Counted from the stretch's first letter, positions 21,844-30,813 are shown. The stretch: DNA of 31,697 nt from an uncultured Oribacterium sp. (GCA_902485915.1 CABTMH010000042.1:1-31697); one strand, 5' to 3'. Notes: a model not told the origin generated them from the sequence alone. Program-made: numbers and translations.

Positions 21844-24414
21844 ATGAGCTTATTCAAGAAGAAAACGCAGGATACTGCCAGAGAAGCGTCTGTAAAGCAG
21901 GCACGAAATGAAATCCACCTTCCGGAGGATGAAGCCATCGAAGCCCACAAAAAGAAGAAGGAAGCGAAAAAAGCGCAGAAGCAGGAACATAAGCATAAGC
22001 ACGGAAATCTCGCCGACTTCATCGTCGATCATAACAAGGGCATCCGAAACCTCATCATCCTGCTGGTGGTTTTCTTCGGTTTATGTTATCCACTCGTTTC
22101 GGTCAACTATGATCTGACGAAGTATCTTCCGAACGACGTGGATTCGAAGATCGCCATCAATAAGATGCGCGACGTCTTCGGCTATCCGGGTACTGGACGA
22201 CTGATGCTGAAGGATGTCACCCTCTATGAGGCGAAGCAGTATAAGAATGAAATCGAGGCCATCGATGGTGTCGACCAGGTCATCTGGTGTGATCTGACGA
22301 CGCAGGTCTATGGTTCCTCCGAGTTCATCAACTACGATGATATCGAAGACTACTATAAGGATAACAACGCCGTCATGGATATCACCTTCGAAGAGGGCGA
22401 TACCTCGAAGAAAACGCATAAGGCCATACAGGAAATCGATGACCTGATCGGTGACCGGGGCTATCTCGTCGGGATGTCGCCGACGAACAAGTTTATCGAG
22501 GAAAACGTAAAGATGGAGATGCAGCAGGTTATGGGCATCGTCGTCGTCCTGATCTTCATCATCCTCCTCTTCACGACGACCTCCTGGTTCGAACCGGTCC
22601 TCTTCCTGACGATCATCGGCTGTGCCATCGTACTGAATAAAGGAACGAACATCTTCCTCGGCGAGATCTCGTATATCACGAACAACATCTCCGATATCCT
22701 GCAGCTCGCCACCTCGATGGACTATGCCGTTTTCCTGCTCCATGCGTTTGAGCGGCAGCGTGAGCAGGGCCTCGAAAAGGTCGATGCGCTGAAGCAGGGT
22801 CTCATGAGTACCATCACGACCATCCTGGCCTCCTCGCTGACCACCTTCTTCGGCTTCATCGTACTCATCTTCATGCGATTCAGTATCGGATGGGACATGG
22901 GTATCGCGATGGCGAAGGGTATCATCTGTTCCCTTCTGATGGTCATCTTCCTGATGCCGTCCCTGCTGCTCAGCTGGTCCGATCGTATCGACCGCATGCG
23001 GCACAAGCCGTTCCTGCCGAAGTTCCATCGCTTCAGTATCGCGGTCAATAAATTAAGCCCGATCATCCTGGTGGCTGCCCTCGTGGTAGCCGGACCGATC
23101 TACTTCGCACAGGGCATGAACAAGTTCATGTACGGCCCGGATGCGACGGGTGCAGGACCTGGAACCTCGATGTATGAAAACTCCGCGGCCATCGATGAGG
23201 AGTTCGGTCGAAGTAATCTGCTCGTCGCGATCTTCCCGGATACCGATCGACTGAAGGAAAAGGAGCTCTGCGATGAGCTCGAAGACCTCCCATATGTAAA
23301 GAACGTCACCGGCATGCAGGCGTACCTTCCGGAGGGACTTCCGGAGAGCTTCCTGCCGAGCTCCGTCACCGAGCTCTTCCATAAGGACGGCTATGCGCGA
23401 CTGCTCATCTATATAAGAACGAAACCGGAATCCACGACTGCCTTCAAGTACTCGGATGAGGTCTCCGACATCATCAAGAGCTACTATCCGGGTGAAGCGT
23501 ACATCACCGGTAACACACCGACGACCCAGGACATGGAAACGGTCCTGATCCCGGATTATAAACTCGTCAACGGTCTCGCGATGCTGTGCATCTTCATCGT
23601 CGTCGCGATCTCGTTCCACTCGGTCATGATGCCGATCATCGCGATGATACCGATCATGATGGCGATCTATGTGAACATGGCGTTCCCGTACTTCGCCGGC
23701 CGTGAGCTCATCTTCATCGCCTACGCCGTGGTCTCCTGTGTACAGCTCGGATCCACCATCGACTATGCGATTTCGTCGACCGAGAACTACCTGCAGACAC
23801 GTGCGATCGAACCGGATAAACGGAAGGCCGCGATCCGTGCGACGCAGCTCAGCTTCCCGTCCATCCTGACATCAGGTACCATCCTGATCGTCTGCGGTTA
23901 CGTCATCAGCTTCATGTCGTCCATCCCGGCCATCAGCCAGGTAGGTCATCTCGTGGGGCGAGGCGCCATCTTCTCGGTCGTCTTCGTCACCCTCCTGATG
24001 CCGTGCCTCCTGCAGATCGGCGATCGCTTCATCACCGTGCCGGCCGCGACCAAGCGTGCCCGTCGGAGAGCCGCGACCAACGAAACGATCATCGGTCTCC
24101 GCGAACTCCGTCGTGCCCGTCACCATCGGGTGAAGGAGCTCCTCGGTGGACATGGCGGAGCCGCGTCCGAAGCCAATGTCTCCACCGCGAAGTCAGATGG
24201 TTCCGTTGGCAGCATTGGCATGGGCACAGCTTCTGAGGCCAATGTCTCCACCGCGAAGGCAGATGGTTCCGCCGGAAGCATTGGCATGGGCACAGTTTCC
24301 GAAGCTGATGTCTCCACCGCGAAGACAGACAGCTCCGCTGGCGGCATCGCCCCAGACGGAGTGAAGGAAACCGCATCTGAAAACAGTGACCACGAAGCAT
24401 CAAGCGAAAAGTGA
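21844..24414 (+). CDS. MMPL/RND-family transporter
   Basis: Large membrane transporter of 856 residues with the tandem MMPL layout: an N-terminal basic cytoplasmic part, one membrane helix, an extracytoplasmic domain, five helices, and then the same arrangement again. The two proton-relay-type Asp-Tyr pairs characteristic of MmpL proteins are visible: SMDYAVFL (Asp293-Tyr294) and TIDYAISS (Asp640-Tyr641). Substrate is unknown; the family moves lipids, siderophores or other large molecules, and the two large exported proteins downstream suggest a surface-directed product. The C-terminus beyond about residue 770 carries three 22-residue repeats. AGGAGAG at 21831-21837 supports the ATG at 21844. 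The divergent TetR gene probably regulates it. Confidence 0.9.
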   Translation: MSLFKKKTQDTAREASVKQARNEIHLPEDEAIEAHKKKKEAKKAQKQEHKHKHGNLADFIVDHNKGIRNLIILLVVFFGLCYPLVSVNYDLTKYLPNDVDSKIAINKMRDVFGYPGTGRLMLKDVTLYEAKQYKNEIEAIDGVDQVIWCDLTTQVYGSSEFINYDDIEDYYKDNNAVMDITFEEGDTSKKTHKAIQEIDDLIGDRGYLVGMSPTNKFIEENVKMEMQQVMGIVVVLIFIILLFTTTSWFEPVLFLTIIGCAIVLNKGTNIFLGEISYITNNISDILQLATSMDYAVFLLHAFERQREQGLEKVDALKQGLMSTITTILASSLTTFFGFIVLIFMRFSIGWDMGIAMAKGIICSLLMVIFLMPSLLLSWSDRIDRMRHKPFLPKFHRFSIAVNKLSPIILVAALVVAGPIYFAQGMNKFMYGPDATGAGPGTSMYENSAAIDEEFGRSNLLVAIFPDTDRLKEKELCDELEDLPYVKNVTGMQAYLPEGLPESFLPSSVTELFHKDGYARLLIYIRTKPESTTAFKYSDEVSDIIKSYYPGEAYITGNTPTTQDMETVLIPDYKLVNGLAMLCIFIVVAISFHSVMMPIIAMIPIMMAIYVNMAFPYFAGRELIFIAYAVVSCVQLGSTIDYAISSTENYLQTRAIEPDKRKAAIRATQLSFPSILTSGTILIVCGYVISFMSSIPAISQVGHLVGRGAIFSVVFVTLLMPCLLQIGDRFITVPAATKRARRRAATNETIIGLRELRRARHHRVKELLGGHGGAASEANVSTAKSDGSVGSIGMGTASEANVSTAKADGSAGSIGMGTVSEADVSTAKTDSSAGGIAPDGVKETASENSDHEASSEK
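24163..24360 (+). repeat. Three 66-bp tandem repeats at the MMPL C-terminus
   Basis: The units start at 24163, 24229 and 24295. They encode 22-residue copies built on A-S-E-A-N-V-S-T-A-K; the third is degenerate at its end. The first two are highly similar at DNA level, suggesting recent duplication. Confidence 0.9.
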
Positions 24415-24427
24415 AGGAGTGAGGACT

Positions 24428-27064
24428 ATGAGAAAGCATTCAGTCCAGAAAATGATGAAAAAAACGGCAGCTTACACCGTGCTTTTAAGCTGCCTCACCA
24501 CAAATATACTGGTCGCACCGATGACGGCGTATGCCGGACAGGCGACCGCAGACGTCGATGAGACCCTGTACCTGAATCTCGACTACTATGGCAACATCAG
24601 TGATGCCAATGTCGTCAAGGGCATCAACTTCAACGGTACGAGCAGCTACACGGACTTCGGTGACTATCTGAAGATCACCAACATGACCGATGAGCAGAAG
24701 CCGGAGATCAAGAACGGTTCCATCACCTTCGAGAAAAACAAGAACGGAAAGTTCTTCTTCCAGGGTGAGCTGAAGCCGGATAAGATTCAGGCACCGTGGA
24801 CCTTCGACATCACCTATAAGCTGAACGGCGTGGTGACCGATGCGGATAAGATCGCTGGTGCGTCCGGTCTCGTCGAGATGGACATCGACTGCATGCCGAA
24901 CAAGAGCGTGTCGAAGTACATGCAGGACAACATGATGCTCTTCGTGGCGATCCCGGTCGATATCCAGAAGTGCTATTCGGTCGATGCACCGGAGAGCCAG
25001 ACCATGACCCTCGGACAGTACACCGGCATCGTGTTCACTGCGCTTCCGGGACAGGAGGGACACTTCCAGGTTCGTCTCGGTACCGATCAGTTCGAGTCGG
25101 TCGGTGCCATCTTCGCGATGACCCCGGGCACCGTCGGTGCGCTCAATAAAATCAAGGATATCAAGGATATCAAGGATGACTTCCGTGATGATACGAACGC
25201 CATGCTCGATGACTTCGATGATGTCCTCGATGATGTCACCGATGTCAGCGCTCAGCTGAAGATCACGAACCAGATCCTCGAGCAGCTGCAGTCCGGCAAG
25301 AATAAGATCCACGGCAACGCGCAGGTCATCTTCGATGGCAATGATGTTGCGATCCAGGATCTCCGCGACCTGAACGGCACCCTGACTCCACTGAACGATG
25401 ATCTCAAGACCGCGCAGTGGATGGTCTATGATGTAAATCAGAACCTGAACACCCTCGACGCGGATCTCATGGACTCGAGCGCCAAGCTGAAGAGCCTGAA
25501 CACGAAGCTGAAGCGGCTCGGCAGCTCCATGAGCGGCACCAGTATCGATAACCTGCAGATTCAGGATATGTCGGATGAAATCAAGGGCGTGACCTCGACG
25601 CTCGGAAGGGTGAATACCGATATCAAGAATCTGACGGATTCGGATAACCGGGAGGAGTTCAAGGCAAGTGCGTCGGAGGTGACCACTGATGCAGCGCTCA
25701 CACATGTAAAGAATCATACAGAAGGTGTAAGTTCGGAAGAAGCCGCAGCGGCAGAAGAAGTCGTAAAGAAGGTGCAGAAGGCAGCGAAGCTTGCACAGAC
25801 CGATCCGAGCAGTACAGAGGAGTATGTACCACAGATCGTTGCGAAGTGTAAAAAAGCCGTAAAGGATACGTTTGATCTTGCGCGGCTTGATGCTGTAGAA
25901 AGTCAAAATGCAGCACTGGGCACGCAGGTCATGACGGCCCTCGACATGAATCCAACGCAGCTGGATGATACGACGAAGGGTACGATTATCGTCCTCTCGA
26001 CCGCGCTTCAGAATATGGGTATCACCGACACCGCGACCATCGCAGAGGCGGTTGGTGCAGCGCTGGCCAATATGGCGAGTGGCGGCGATGGCAGCACTGC
26101 TCTGGCTCCGTACCTCTCCTCCTCTCCGAAGGGACAGGCAGCGAAGGAAAAAGCGGTTCAGGAATTCCTGAAGGAAAAGACGGCTGAAGCGCTTGGCAGC
26201 GATATGACGAAAACGAGTGCTTATCTCGGTCATGTGAATGATCTTTCGAATCTCCAGAATGATGCGAAGGATCTGGAGAATACCGCCATCGGTAAGAATG
26301 CTTCGCAGCTTGCAGATGATGTGCATGGCCTGACCGGTGCCATCGAGGATATCCTTACTGCGACGGACAGTCTCGTCGACAGCGATGCGGCCGAGAACCT
26401 GGTCGATTACATCAACAGCGTCACATCGGATCTCAACGAAATCATGGAGAACGGTGGTGCGGTGGCGTTCGATGCGGCGAAGACGCTCAACACACTTCGC
26501 GGTGTCATCAGTGATATCGATGAGCTCATCGGCATCATGAACGCATACTACGGCGATGTCCAGAAGACCCTCGAGGATTCCGGGAATGTACTGACCCAGA
26601 TTCAGAAGACCTCCGGTGATGCGGCGACGGCGCTTCAGAACCTGAACTCGACGCTTCGCTCCGCAGAGCCTGACTTCTCTGCAGCGGCAGACAACTCCTT
26701 CGAGGTCGGTCACATGGCGATCGACAACACAAACAAGATCGTCGACGATACGAAGAACTTCAAGTCCACCGGACGCAATCTTCGTGATACGATTAATAAC
26801 AAGCTCGATGAGGAGGAAGCAGATAACAACTTCCTGAACATGGACCCGGAGGCGACGAAGGTTTCGCTCACGAGTGATCAGAACCAGGAGCCGACCTCCA
26901 TCGCGATCATCTGCCGTTCGGATGAGATTTCTGTCAGCGATGATACGACGAAGACCCTCGACGCGGAGGTTCCGGATGCGTCGACGACCCTCCTCGGCAG
27001 AATCAAGGCGGTATTCGTGAAGCTCTGGAACACGGTTCGTTCCCTGCTCGGCATGGACGACTAA
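24428..27064 (+). CDS. Large secreted coiled-coil-like protein linked to the MMPL transporter
   Basis: I do not assign a family. The 878-residue protein has a signal peptide (cleavage near AYA at residues 34-36) and an N-terminal beta-rich part (about 40-240; LYLNLDYYGNISDANVVKG, ITYKLNGVV). A long helical region (about 250-800) is rich in Asp, Asn, Leu and Thr, with repeated leucines such as LKSLNTKLKRL and LRDTINNKLDEEE. The layout recalls the extracellular part of YhgE/Pip-like proteins. It lacks their membrane helices, ending with a short amphipathic stretch (LLGRIKAVFVKLWNTV). It starts 13 bases after the transporter gene (AGGAG before ATG 24428). It is probably an extracellular partner, perhaps bridging the transporter to the wall. 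Confidence 0.75.
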   Translation: MRKHSVQKMMKKTAAYTVLLSCLTTNILVAPMTAYAGQATADVDETLYLNLDYYGNISDANVVKGINFNGTSSYTDFGDYLKITNMTDEQKPEIKNGSITFEKNKNGKFFFQGELKPDKIQAPWTFDITYKLNGVVTDADKIAGASGLVEMDIDCMPNKSVSKYMQDNMMLFVAIPVDIQKCYSVDAPESQTMTLGQYTGIVFTALPGQEGHFQVRLGTDQFESVGAIFAMTPGTVGALNKIKDIKDIKDDFRDDTNAMLDDFDDVLDDVTDVSAQLKITNQILEQLQSGKNKIHGNAQVIFDGNDVAIQDLRDLNGTLTPLNDDLKTAQWMVYDVNQNLNTLDADLMDSSAKLKSLNTKLKRLGSSMSGTSIDNLQIQDMSDEIKGVTSTLGRVNTDIKNLTDSDNREEFKASASEVTTDAALTHVKNHTEGVSSEEAAAAEEVVKKVQKAAKLAQTDPSSTEEYVPQIVAKCKKAVKDTFDLARLDAVESQNAALGTQVMTALDMNPTQLDDTTKGTIIVLSTALQNMGITDTATIAEAVGAALANMASGGDGSTALAPYLSSSPKGQAAKEKAVQEFLKEKTAEALGSDMTKTSAYLGHVNDLSNLQNDAKDLENTAIGKNASQLADDVHGLTGAIEDILTATDSLVDSDAAENLVDYINSVTSDLNEIMENGGAVAFDAAKTLNTLRGVISDIDELIGIMNAYYGDVQKTLEDSGNVLTQIQKTSGDAATALQNLNSTLRSAEPDFSAAADNSFEVGHMAIDNTNKIVDDTKNFKSTGRNLRDTINNKLDEEEADNNFLNMDPEATKVSLTSDQNQEPTSIAIICRSDEISVSDDTTKTLDAEVPDASTTLLGRIKAVFVKLWNTVRSLLGMDD

Positions 27065-27104
27065 GACGTAGAGGAAGAGGAGATGGACAGAGCGGAAAGG
27101 AAGC

Positions 27105-28427
27105 ATGATGAAGAAGATACAGAAAACACTGATGATCACCGGTGCGCTCGCGGCACTGATGTCGGCACCGGCGTATGCCATGATTAAGTCGATCGAGATC
27201 GATGCAGACACCGATTCGATTCCGAGCTACAGCGCAGGCACGGCGTTTTTCCCGGAGTACGAGGTGTCGGATGACGACGCAGACGGGCTGACCGTGGCCT
27301 TCTCCCCGGAGGCGGCGTCGGCGATGGGTGGCGGTAATCCGACGATTCCGGCGACCGTGAAGTTCACGATTCAGAGTGACAGCGAGGACCTCGATGACGA
27401 CCTCCGGATCATCGGCACCGGCATCCGCAGTACGTATGTGGACATGGTGTCGGTGGATAATTCCGAGGCCAGCGGACGCCTGCTGGTGTACCCATTCTAC
27501 GAGCTGATCGCACCGACCGTGACGATCAGCGGCACAGAGGCGCAGTGGGCGGAGGTGCCATACGCCGGAAAATACGAGATCGTGACGACTTATGTGACGA
27601 AGAGCGGCAACGAAACCACGACACATCACACGACGAAGAACTGCTACTACAACATCGGGTCGGCGGTGACCAATGCTTATAACGGTCAGGTCGGTGTCGC
27701 GGTGCGCGCGTTGCCGACGGGCGATGAGGGCTATCAGACGCTCACCATCGCAAACGGTGGCATCGTGAACGGCGTCGCGAAGTGGGATGCACTCACAGAG
27801 TTTGCAAACCAGTACGAGCTGAAGATCAGCTATACGCTGAACGACGGAAAGAAGCAGACCACCCGCTGTAAAACGACGGACACCAGCAAGAATGTCAGCG
27901 CGTATGTGAATTCCGCGGCGAACAACTCGCTCGTGGTGACCGTGCGTGCGCTGCCGAAGCAGAACGACGCGGCGTACTACAACATCGCGACCTCCGAGTG
28001 GGGACGTGCCGGTGGATATACGGCGGACACCTCGGACTATGAGATCGACGATAAGTGGGCGTTTCTCTCCAGCTATCAGGCGACGGTAGAGGGTGATTTC
28101 GCGACGAAGCTCCGTGGCAGCGCGGCCCGCTTCGGCACCACGGCCTCGACCGGCAGCCAGGACGGCTCCTGGAACCGTGTCGCCTACCACTGGCAGTACA
28201 TCGTGAACGGCGCACCGTTTAATCAGGGCTGGCGCCAGATCAACGGCAGCTGGTACTACTTCGACGCTGACGGCTACATGCATACCGGCTGGCTCGAGTG
28301 GAACGGCCACTGGTACTACCTCGAGTCGAAAGTCGGCGCGACCTGCGGCACCATGTACACCGGTACACAGCAGATCGGCGGCGCGACCTACAGCTTCGCA
28401 GCCGACGGCATCTGCCTCAATAAATAA
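27105..28427 (+). CDS. Secreted protein with tandem FN3-like domains and cell-wall-binding repeats
   Basis: The 440-residue protein has a signal peptide (likely cleavage after APAYA, residue 25) and an N-terminal beta domain (about 26-140). Two related fibronectin-III-like units follow, each ending in V-R-A-L-P (about 145-210 and 225-288). Near the end are glucan/choline-binding-type repeats (about 370-405; GWRQINGSWYYFDADGYMHT and GWLEWNGHWYYLE). The last feature suggests attachment to the cell wall or to teichoic or glucan polymers. It is the third gene of the MMPL operon, 40 bases after the preceding stop. A role in surface retention of a transported product is only an inference. Confidence 0.8.
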   Translation: MMKKIQKTLMITGALAALMSAPAYAMIKSIEIDADTDSIPSYSAGTAFFPEYEVSDDDADGLTVAFSPEAASAMGGGNPTIPATVKFTIQSDSEDLDDDLRIIGTGIRSTYVDMVSVDNSEASGRLLVYPFYELIAPTVTISGTEAQWAEVPYAGKYEIVTTYVTKSGNETTTHHTTKNCYYNIGSAVTNAYNGQVGVAVRALPTGDEGYQTLTIANGGIVNGVAKWDALTEFANQYELKISYTLNDGKKQTTRCKTTDTSKNVSAYVNSAANNSLVVTVRALPKQNDAAYYNIATSEWGRAGGYTADTSDYEIDDKWAFLSSYQATVEGDFATKLRGSAARFGTTASTGSQDGSWNRVAYHWQYIVNGAPFNQGWRQINGSWYYFDADGYMHTGWLEWNGHWYYLESKVGATCGTMYTGTQQIGGATYSFAADGICLNK

Positions 28428-28447
28428 TTTCATATAAGTGAAATCAG

Positions 28448-28477
28448 AACCCCGGAGGACAGCCCTCCGGGGTTTTT
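28448..28477 (+). terminator. Terminator of the MMPL operon
   Basis: An 11-bp stem AACCCCGGAGG/CCTCCGGGGTT with loop ACAGC and a T-run at 28473-28477. Confidence 0.95.
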
Positions 28478-28529
28478 GCTGAATAAAACGTGAATCCGAG
28501 ATATAAATATTAGGAATGATGGATTCTGC

Positions 28530-28558
28530 TTAACATTCCACGGAAACTCCGTTATACT
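28530..28558 (+). promoter_or_regulatory. Promoter of azlCD
   Basis: TTAACA at 28530-28535 and TATACT at 28553-28558 with 17-base spacing, 50 bases before the azlC start. Confidence 0.75.
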
Positions 28559-28608
28559 GTTTGTCGACTTTATATAGGGAGAACAGGCAGAGAAGCCTGT
28601 AAGAGAAG

Positions 28609-29367
28609 ATGAATAAACAGTGGTTTTCAAAGGGCTTACGCGATGGTATTCCGATCGCGGCGGGATATTTTGCAGTGTCGTTTGCGCTCGGCATCGCGGC
28701 GCGGAACGCAGGACTCAACGCGTTTCAGGCGACGCTTGCGAGCCTGCTGTGCAACGCCTCCGCGGGTGAGTTCGCGGGCTTCACAGTGATCGCGAGCAAT
28801 GCTTCCTACCTCACCATGGCGGTGATCACGGCGATTACGAATGCACGCTACCTTCTGATGTCAGCGGCACTTTCACAGAAGCTGCCGGCGGATACGAAGC
28901 TCGGTCATCGACTGCTGGTCGGCTTCTGGATCACGGATGAGATCTTCGGTGCCTCCGCGACGGTACCGGGTAAGCTGAATCCTTTTTATAATTATGGACT
29001 CGCGGTGTGCGCGCTCAGCTTCTGGGCCCTCGGCACCTGCCTCGGCGTCGTGGTCGGCAACATCCTGCCGGCGAATGTCGTGAGTGCGCTCGGCGTACTC
29101 CTGTACGGCATGTTCCTCGCCATCATCATGCCGCCAGCGCGGAAGGACCGGGTCGTCCGTCTGCTGGTAGCGGTATCCATGCTGCTCAGCTTCATCTGCG
29201 CACGCGCACCATGGATCTCGCAGCTCAGCGATGGCACGCGCATCATCATCCTGACAGTCGTGATCGCCGGTGCCGGCGCGGTTTTCTTCCCGATTTCCGA
29301 TGAAGAGGAGAAGGCTCAGGGCGAGGGTGTGGATATCAGCGCGGCGGATATGGAGGTCTCAAAATGA
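28609..29367 (+). CDS. azlC: AzlC-family branched-chain amino acid exporter subunit
   Basis: Membrane protein of 252 residues. AzlC with AzlD forms an efflux system for branched-chain amino acids (and 4-azaleucine) in Bacillus. The sequence has the conserved start GLRDGIPIAAGYFAVSFALG (about residues 9-28), then NASAGEFAGF and AITNARYLLMSAALS, with several hydrophobic segments and WITDEIFG (about residues 107-114). The last 20 residues are an acidic tail. AGAGAAG before the ATG is a modest ribosome binding site. The stop overlaps azlD by four bases, so the two subunits are translationally coupled. Confidence 0.93.
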   Translation: MNKQWFSKGLRDGIPIAAGYFAVSFALGIAARNAGLNAFQATLASLLCNASAGEFAGFTVIASNASYLTMAVITAITNARYLLMSAALSQKLPADTKLGHRLLVGFWITDEIFGASATVPGKLNPFYNYGLAVCALSFWALGTCLGVVVGNILPANVVSALGVLLYGMFLAIIMPPARKDRVVRLLVAVSMLLSFICARAPWISQLSDGTRIIILTVVIAGAGAVFFPISDEEEKAQGEGVDISAADMEVSK

Positions 29368-29669
29368 TGCATCAGAAATATGTATATATCTTTATCATGT
29401 TTTTCGTGTCGTTCCTGATCCGTGTGCTGCCGCTGACGCTCATCCGGAAGGAGATAAAGAACCGGACGATCCGCTCATTTCTCTACTATGTGCCGTACGT
29501 GACACTGGCGGTCATGACCTTCCCGGCGATCATGGACGCGACCGCGCAGCCGATGGCGGGTCTCGCCTCGCTGGTACTCGGCATGATCATCGCCTGGTTC
29601 GGCGGCGGACTCTTCCCGACCGCGATCGCCTGCAGCGTGACGGTGTTCGTACTGGAGATGATGCTCTGA
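29364..29669 (+). CDS. azlD: AzlD-family small transporter subunit
   Basis: Partner of AzlC. The 101-residue protein has three to four hydrophobic segments and the typical pattern SFLIRVLPLTLIRKEIKNR near the N-terminus, and LYYVPYVTLAVMTFPAI in the middle. Overlap with azlC (ATGA) supports coupled synthesis. It ends 26 bases from the convergent rsmI gene with no clear terminator between. Confidence 0.92.
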   Translation: MMHQKYVYIFIMFFVSFLIRVLPLTLIRKEIKNRTIRSFLYYVPYVTLAVMTFPAIMDATAQPMAGLASLVLGMIIAWFGGGLFPTAIACSVTVFVLEMML

Positions 29670-29695
29670 TAGAAGCCGCCGGAGGGCAGCTTACA

Positions 29696-30547
29696 TCAGG
29701 TCTTCAGCTCGTTGTAAATATCGCGCTTCGAGACACCGCGGTCCTTCGCGACGGCCTTCATGGCCTCCTTCTCGCTCATGCCCTGATCGAGGTAGTGCTG
29801 CATATGGTCTGTGAGTGGCATGGCGTTCCAGTTCGCCTGCGCCTCCTCGGTGATGGACTCCGGAGAGCGCCCCTCGATGACGAGCACATACTCGCCGAGC
29901 GGGTCCTCCTCCTGATACAGCGCGATGGCGCCGCCGAGGGTGGTACGGATCGCTTCCTCGTGCTTCTTCGTGAGCTCACGACAGAGGGAGATGCGGCGCT
30001 CCGTGCCGAGGACATCCGCGAGATCCCGAAGTGTGACACGCAGCTTGTGCGGTGCCTCATAGAGAATCATCGTGCGGGTCTCGGTGCGCAGCTCCTCGAG
30101 GATGCGCTGGCGCTCCTTCTTGTTCGCCTTTTCCGTCGGAAGGAAGGCCTCGAAGGCGAAGCGACGGGTCGGGAGTCCGGAGATGGTGAGGGCGGTGACG
30201 GCGGCGACCGGTCCCGGCAGCGAGGTGACGGTGATGCCGGCTTCGACGGCCTGCCGGACGAGTTCCTCACCCGGATCGGAAACGCAAGGCGTGCCGGCGT
30301 CCGTGATGATCGCGACGTTCTTTCCGGCGAGCATATCCTGCACCAGCGCCCGGGCTTTGTCGTACTTGTTAAATTCATGGTACGCCGTCATCGGCGTTTT
30401 AATCTCGAAATGATTTAACAGCTTGATCGAGTTTCGTGTATCCTCCGCGGCGATCACGTCGACGGACTGCAAGCACTTTATCACGCGAAAGGTCATATCA
30501 TCGAGATTACCGATCGGTGTCGCGCATACATACAGTGTTCCTGCCAT
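29696..30547 (-). CDS. rsmI: 16S rRNA (cytidine-1402 2'-O)-methyltransferase RsmI
   Basis: Methylates C1402 of 16S rRNA in the decoding centre using SAM. The 283-residue protein has the tetrapyrrole-methylase-like fold: TLYVCATPIGNLDDMTFR at the start, AEDTRNSIKLLNHF (about residues 34-47), DAGTPCVSDPGEELV (about 82-96), and LPGPVAAVTAL (about 107-117), followed by an extended C-terminal part. On the minus strand GGAGG is seven bases before the ATG at 30547. In Bacillus rsmI sits beside yabB in the holB region; here it is about 24 kb away on the opposite strand. Confidence 0.96.
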   Translation of the reverse strand: MAGTLYVCATPIGNLDDMTFRVIKCLQSVDVIAAEDTRNSIKLLNHFEIKTPMTAYHEFNKYDKARALVQDMLAGKNVAIITDAGTPCVSDPGEELVRQAVEAGITVTSLPGPVAAVTALTISGLPTRRFAFEAFLPTEKANKKERQRILEELRTETRTMILYEAPHKLRVTLRDLADVLGTERRISLCRELTKKHEEAIRTTLGGAIALYQEEDPLGEYVLVIEGRSPESITEEAQANWNAMPLTDHMQHYLDQGMSEKEAMKAVAKDRGVSKRDIYNELKT

Positions 30548-30747
30548 TGTAAACCTCCATAACTGCAGCTTTCTCCGGGATCGGCACCACCCGCGGCGTG
30601 AGGACGTCGGCGGTCGATGACATTGGCCGACCGGCGTACGCGGCCGGTGTTCCCTGCAGAAGCTGCATCGTTAAGCTCCATTGTAAACGAAACGCTTCCT
30701 ATACACTATTAATTTTTTTCGGAATGTTTAAGATTTCAGCACTTTAC

Positions 30748-30776
30748 TTGCAAATACAGTAGGGCTCTGCTATATT
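30748..30776 (+). promoter_or_regulatory. Promoter upstream of the lipoprotein gene
   Basis: TTGCAA at 30748-30753 and TATATT at 30771-30776 with 17-base spacing and TG in front of the -10 box. It is 117 bases from the start codon. Confidence 0.65.
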
Positions 30777-30787
30777 ACGAATGATTT

Positions 30788-30813
30788 AAAGGCTCTTCGG
30801 GGCTTTATTTTTT
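30788..30813 (+). terminator. Terminator-like hairpin in the lipoprotein leader
   Basis: AAAG(g)CTC and GGGCTTT form a seven-bp stem with one bulge and a TTCG tetraloop, followed by ATTTTTT. Placed right after the promoter at 30748, it could be an attenuator or the end of a very short transcript. Confidence 0.45.

Noticed and set aside
22081..23028. 315-codon minus-strand frame under the MMPL gene
   Set aside because: Acidic, low-complexity shadow of the transporter's membrane-coding sequence, with no ribosome binding site seen.
24485..27211. Unbroken 908-codon open frame on the minus strand
   Set aside because: It lies antisense to the 24428-27064 gene, has no signal or known motif, and its Arg/Ile/Leu/Asp-rich content follows from the biased codons of the sense gene (GAT, CTC, ATC). 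The sense gene has a signal peptide and ribosome binding site.
27003..28433. 476-codon open frame on the minus strand
   Set aside because: Antisense to the wall-binding protein gene, which has clear domains. The reverse frame is rich in His, Arg and Val, without recognisable motifs.
29270..30418. 382-codon plus-strand frame across azlC, azlD and rsmI
   Set aside because: It runs out of frame through azlC and azlD and antisense to rsmI. All three are well-recognised genes.
30560..30610. T-box-like GGGTGG sequence in the rsmI leader
   Set aside because: On the minus strand GCGGGTGGTGCCGATC only partly resembles the T-box core. No specifier hairpin or terminator follows, and rsmI is not a usual T-box target.
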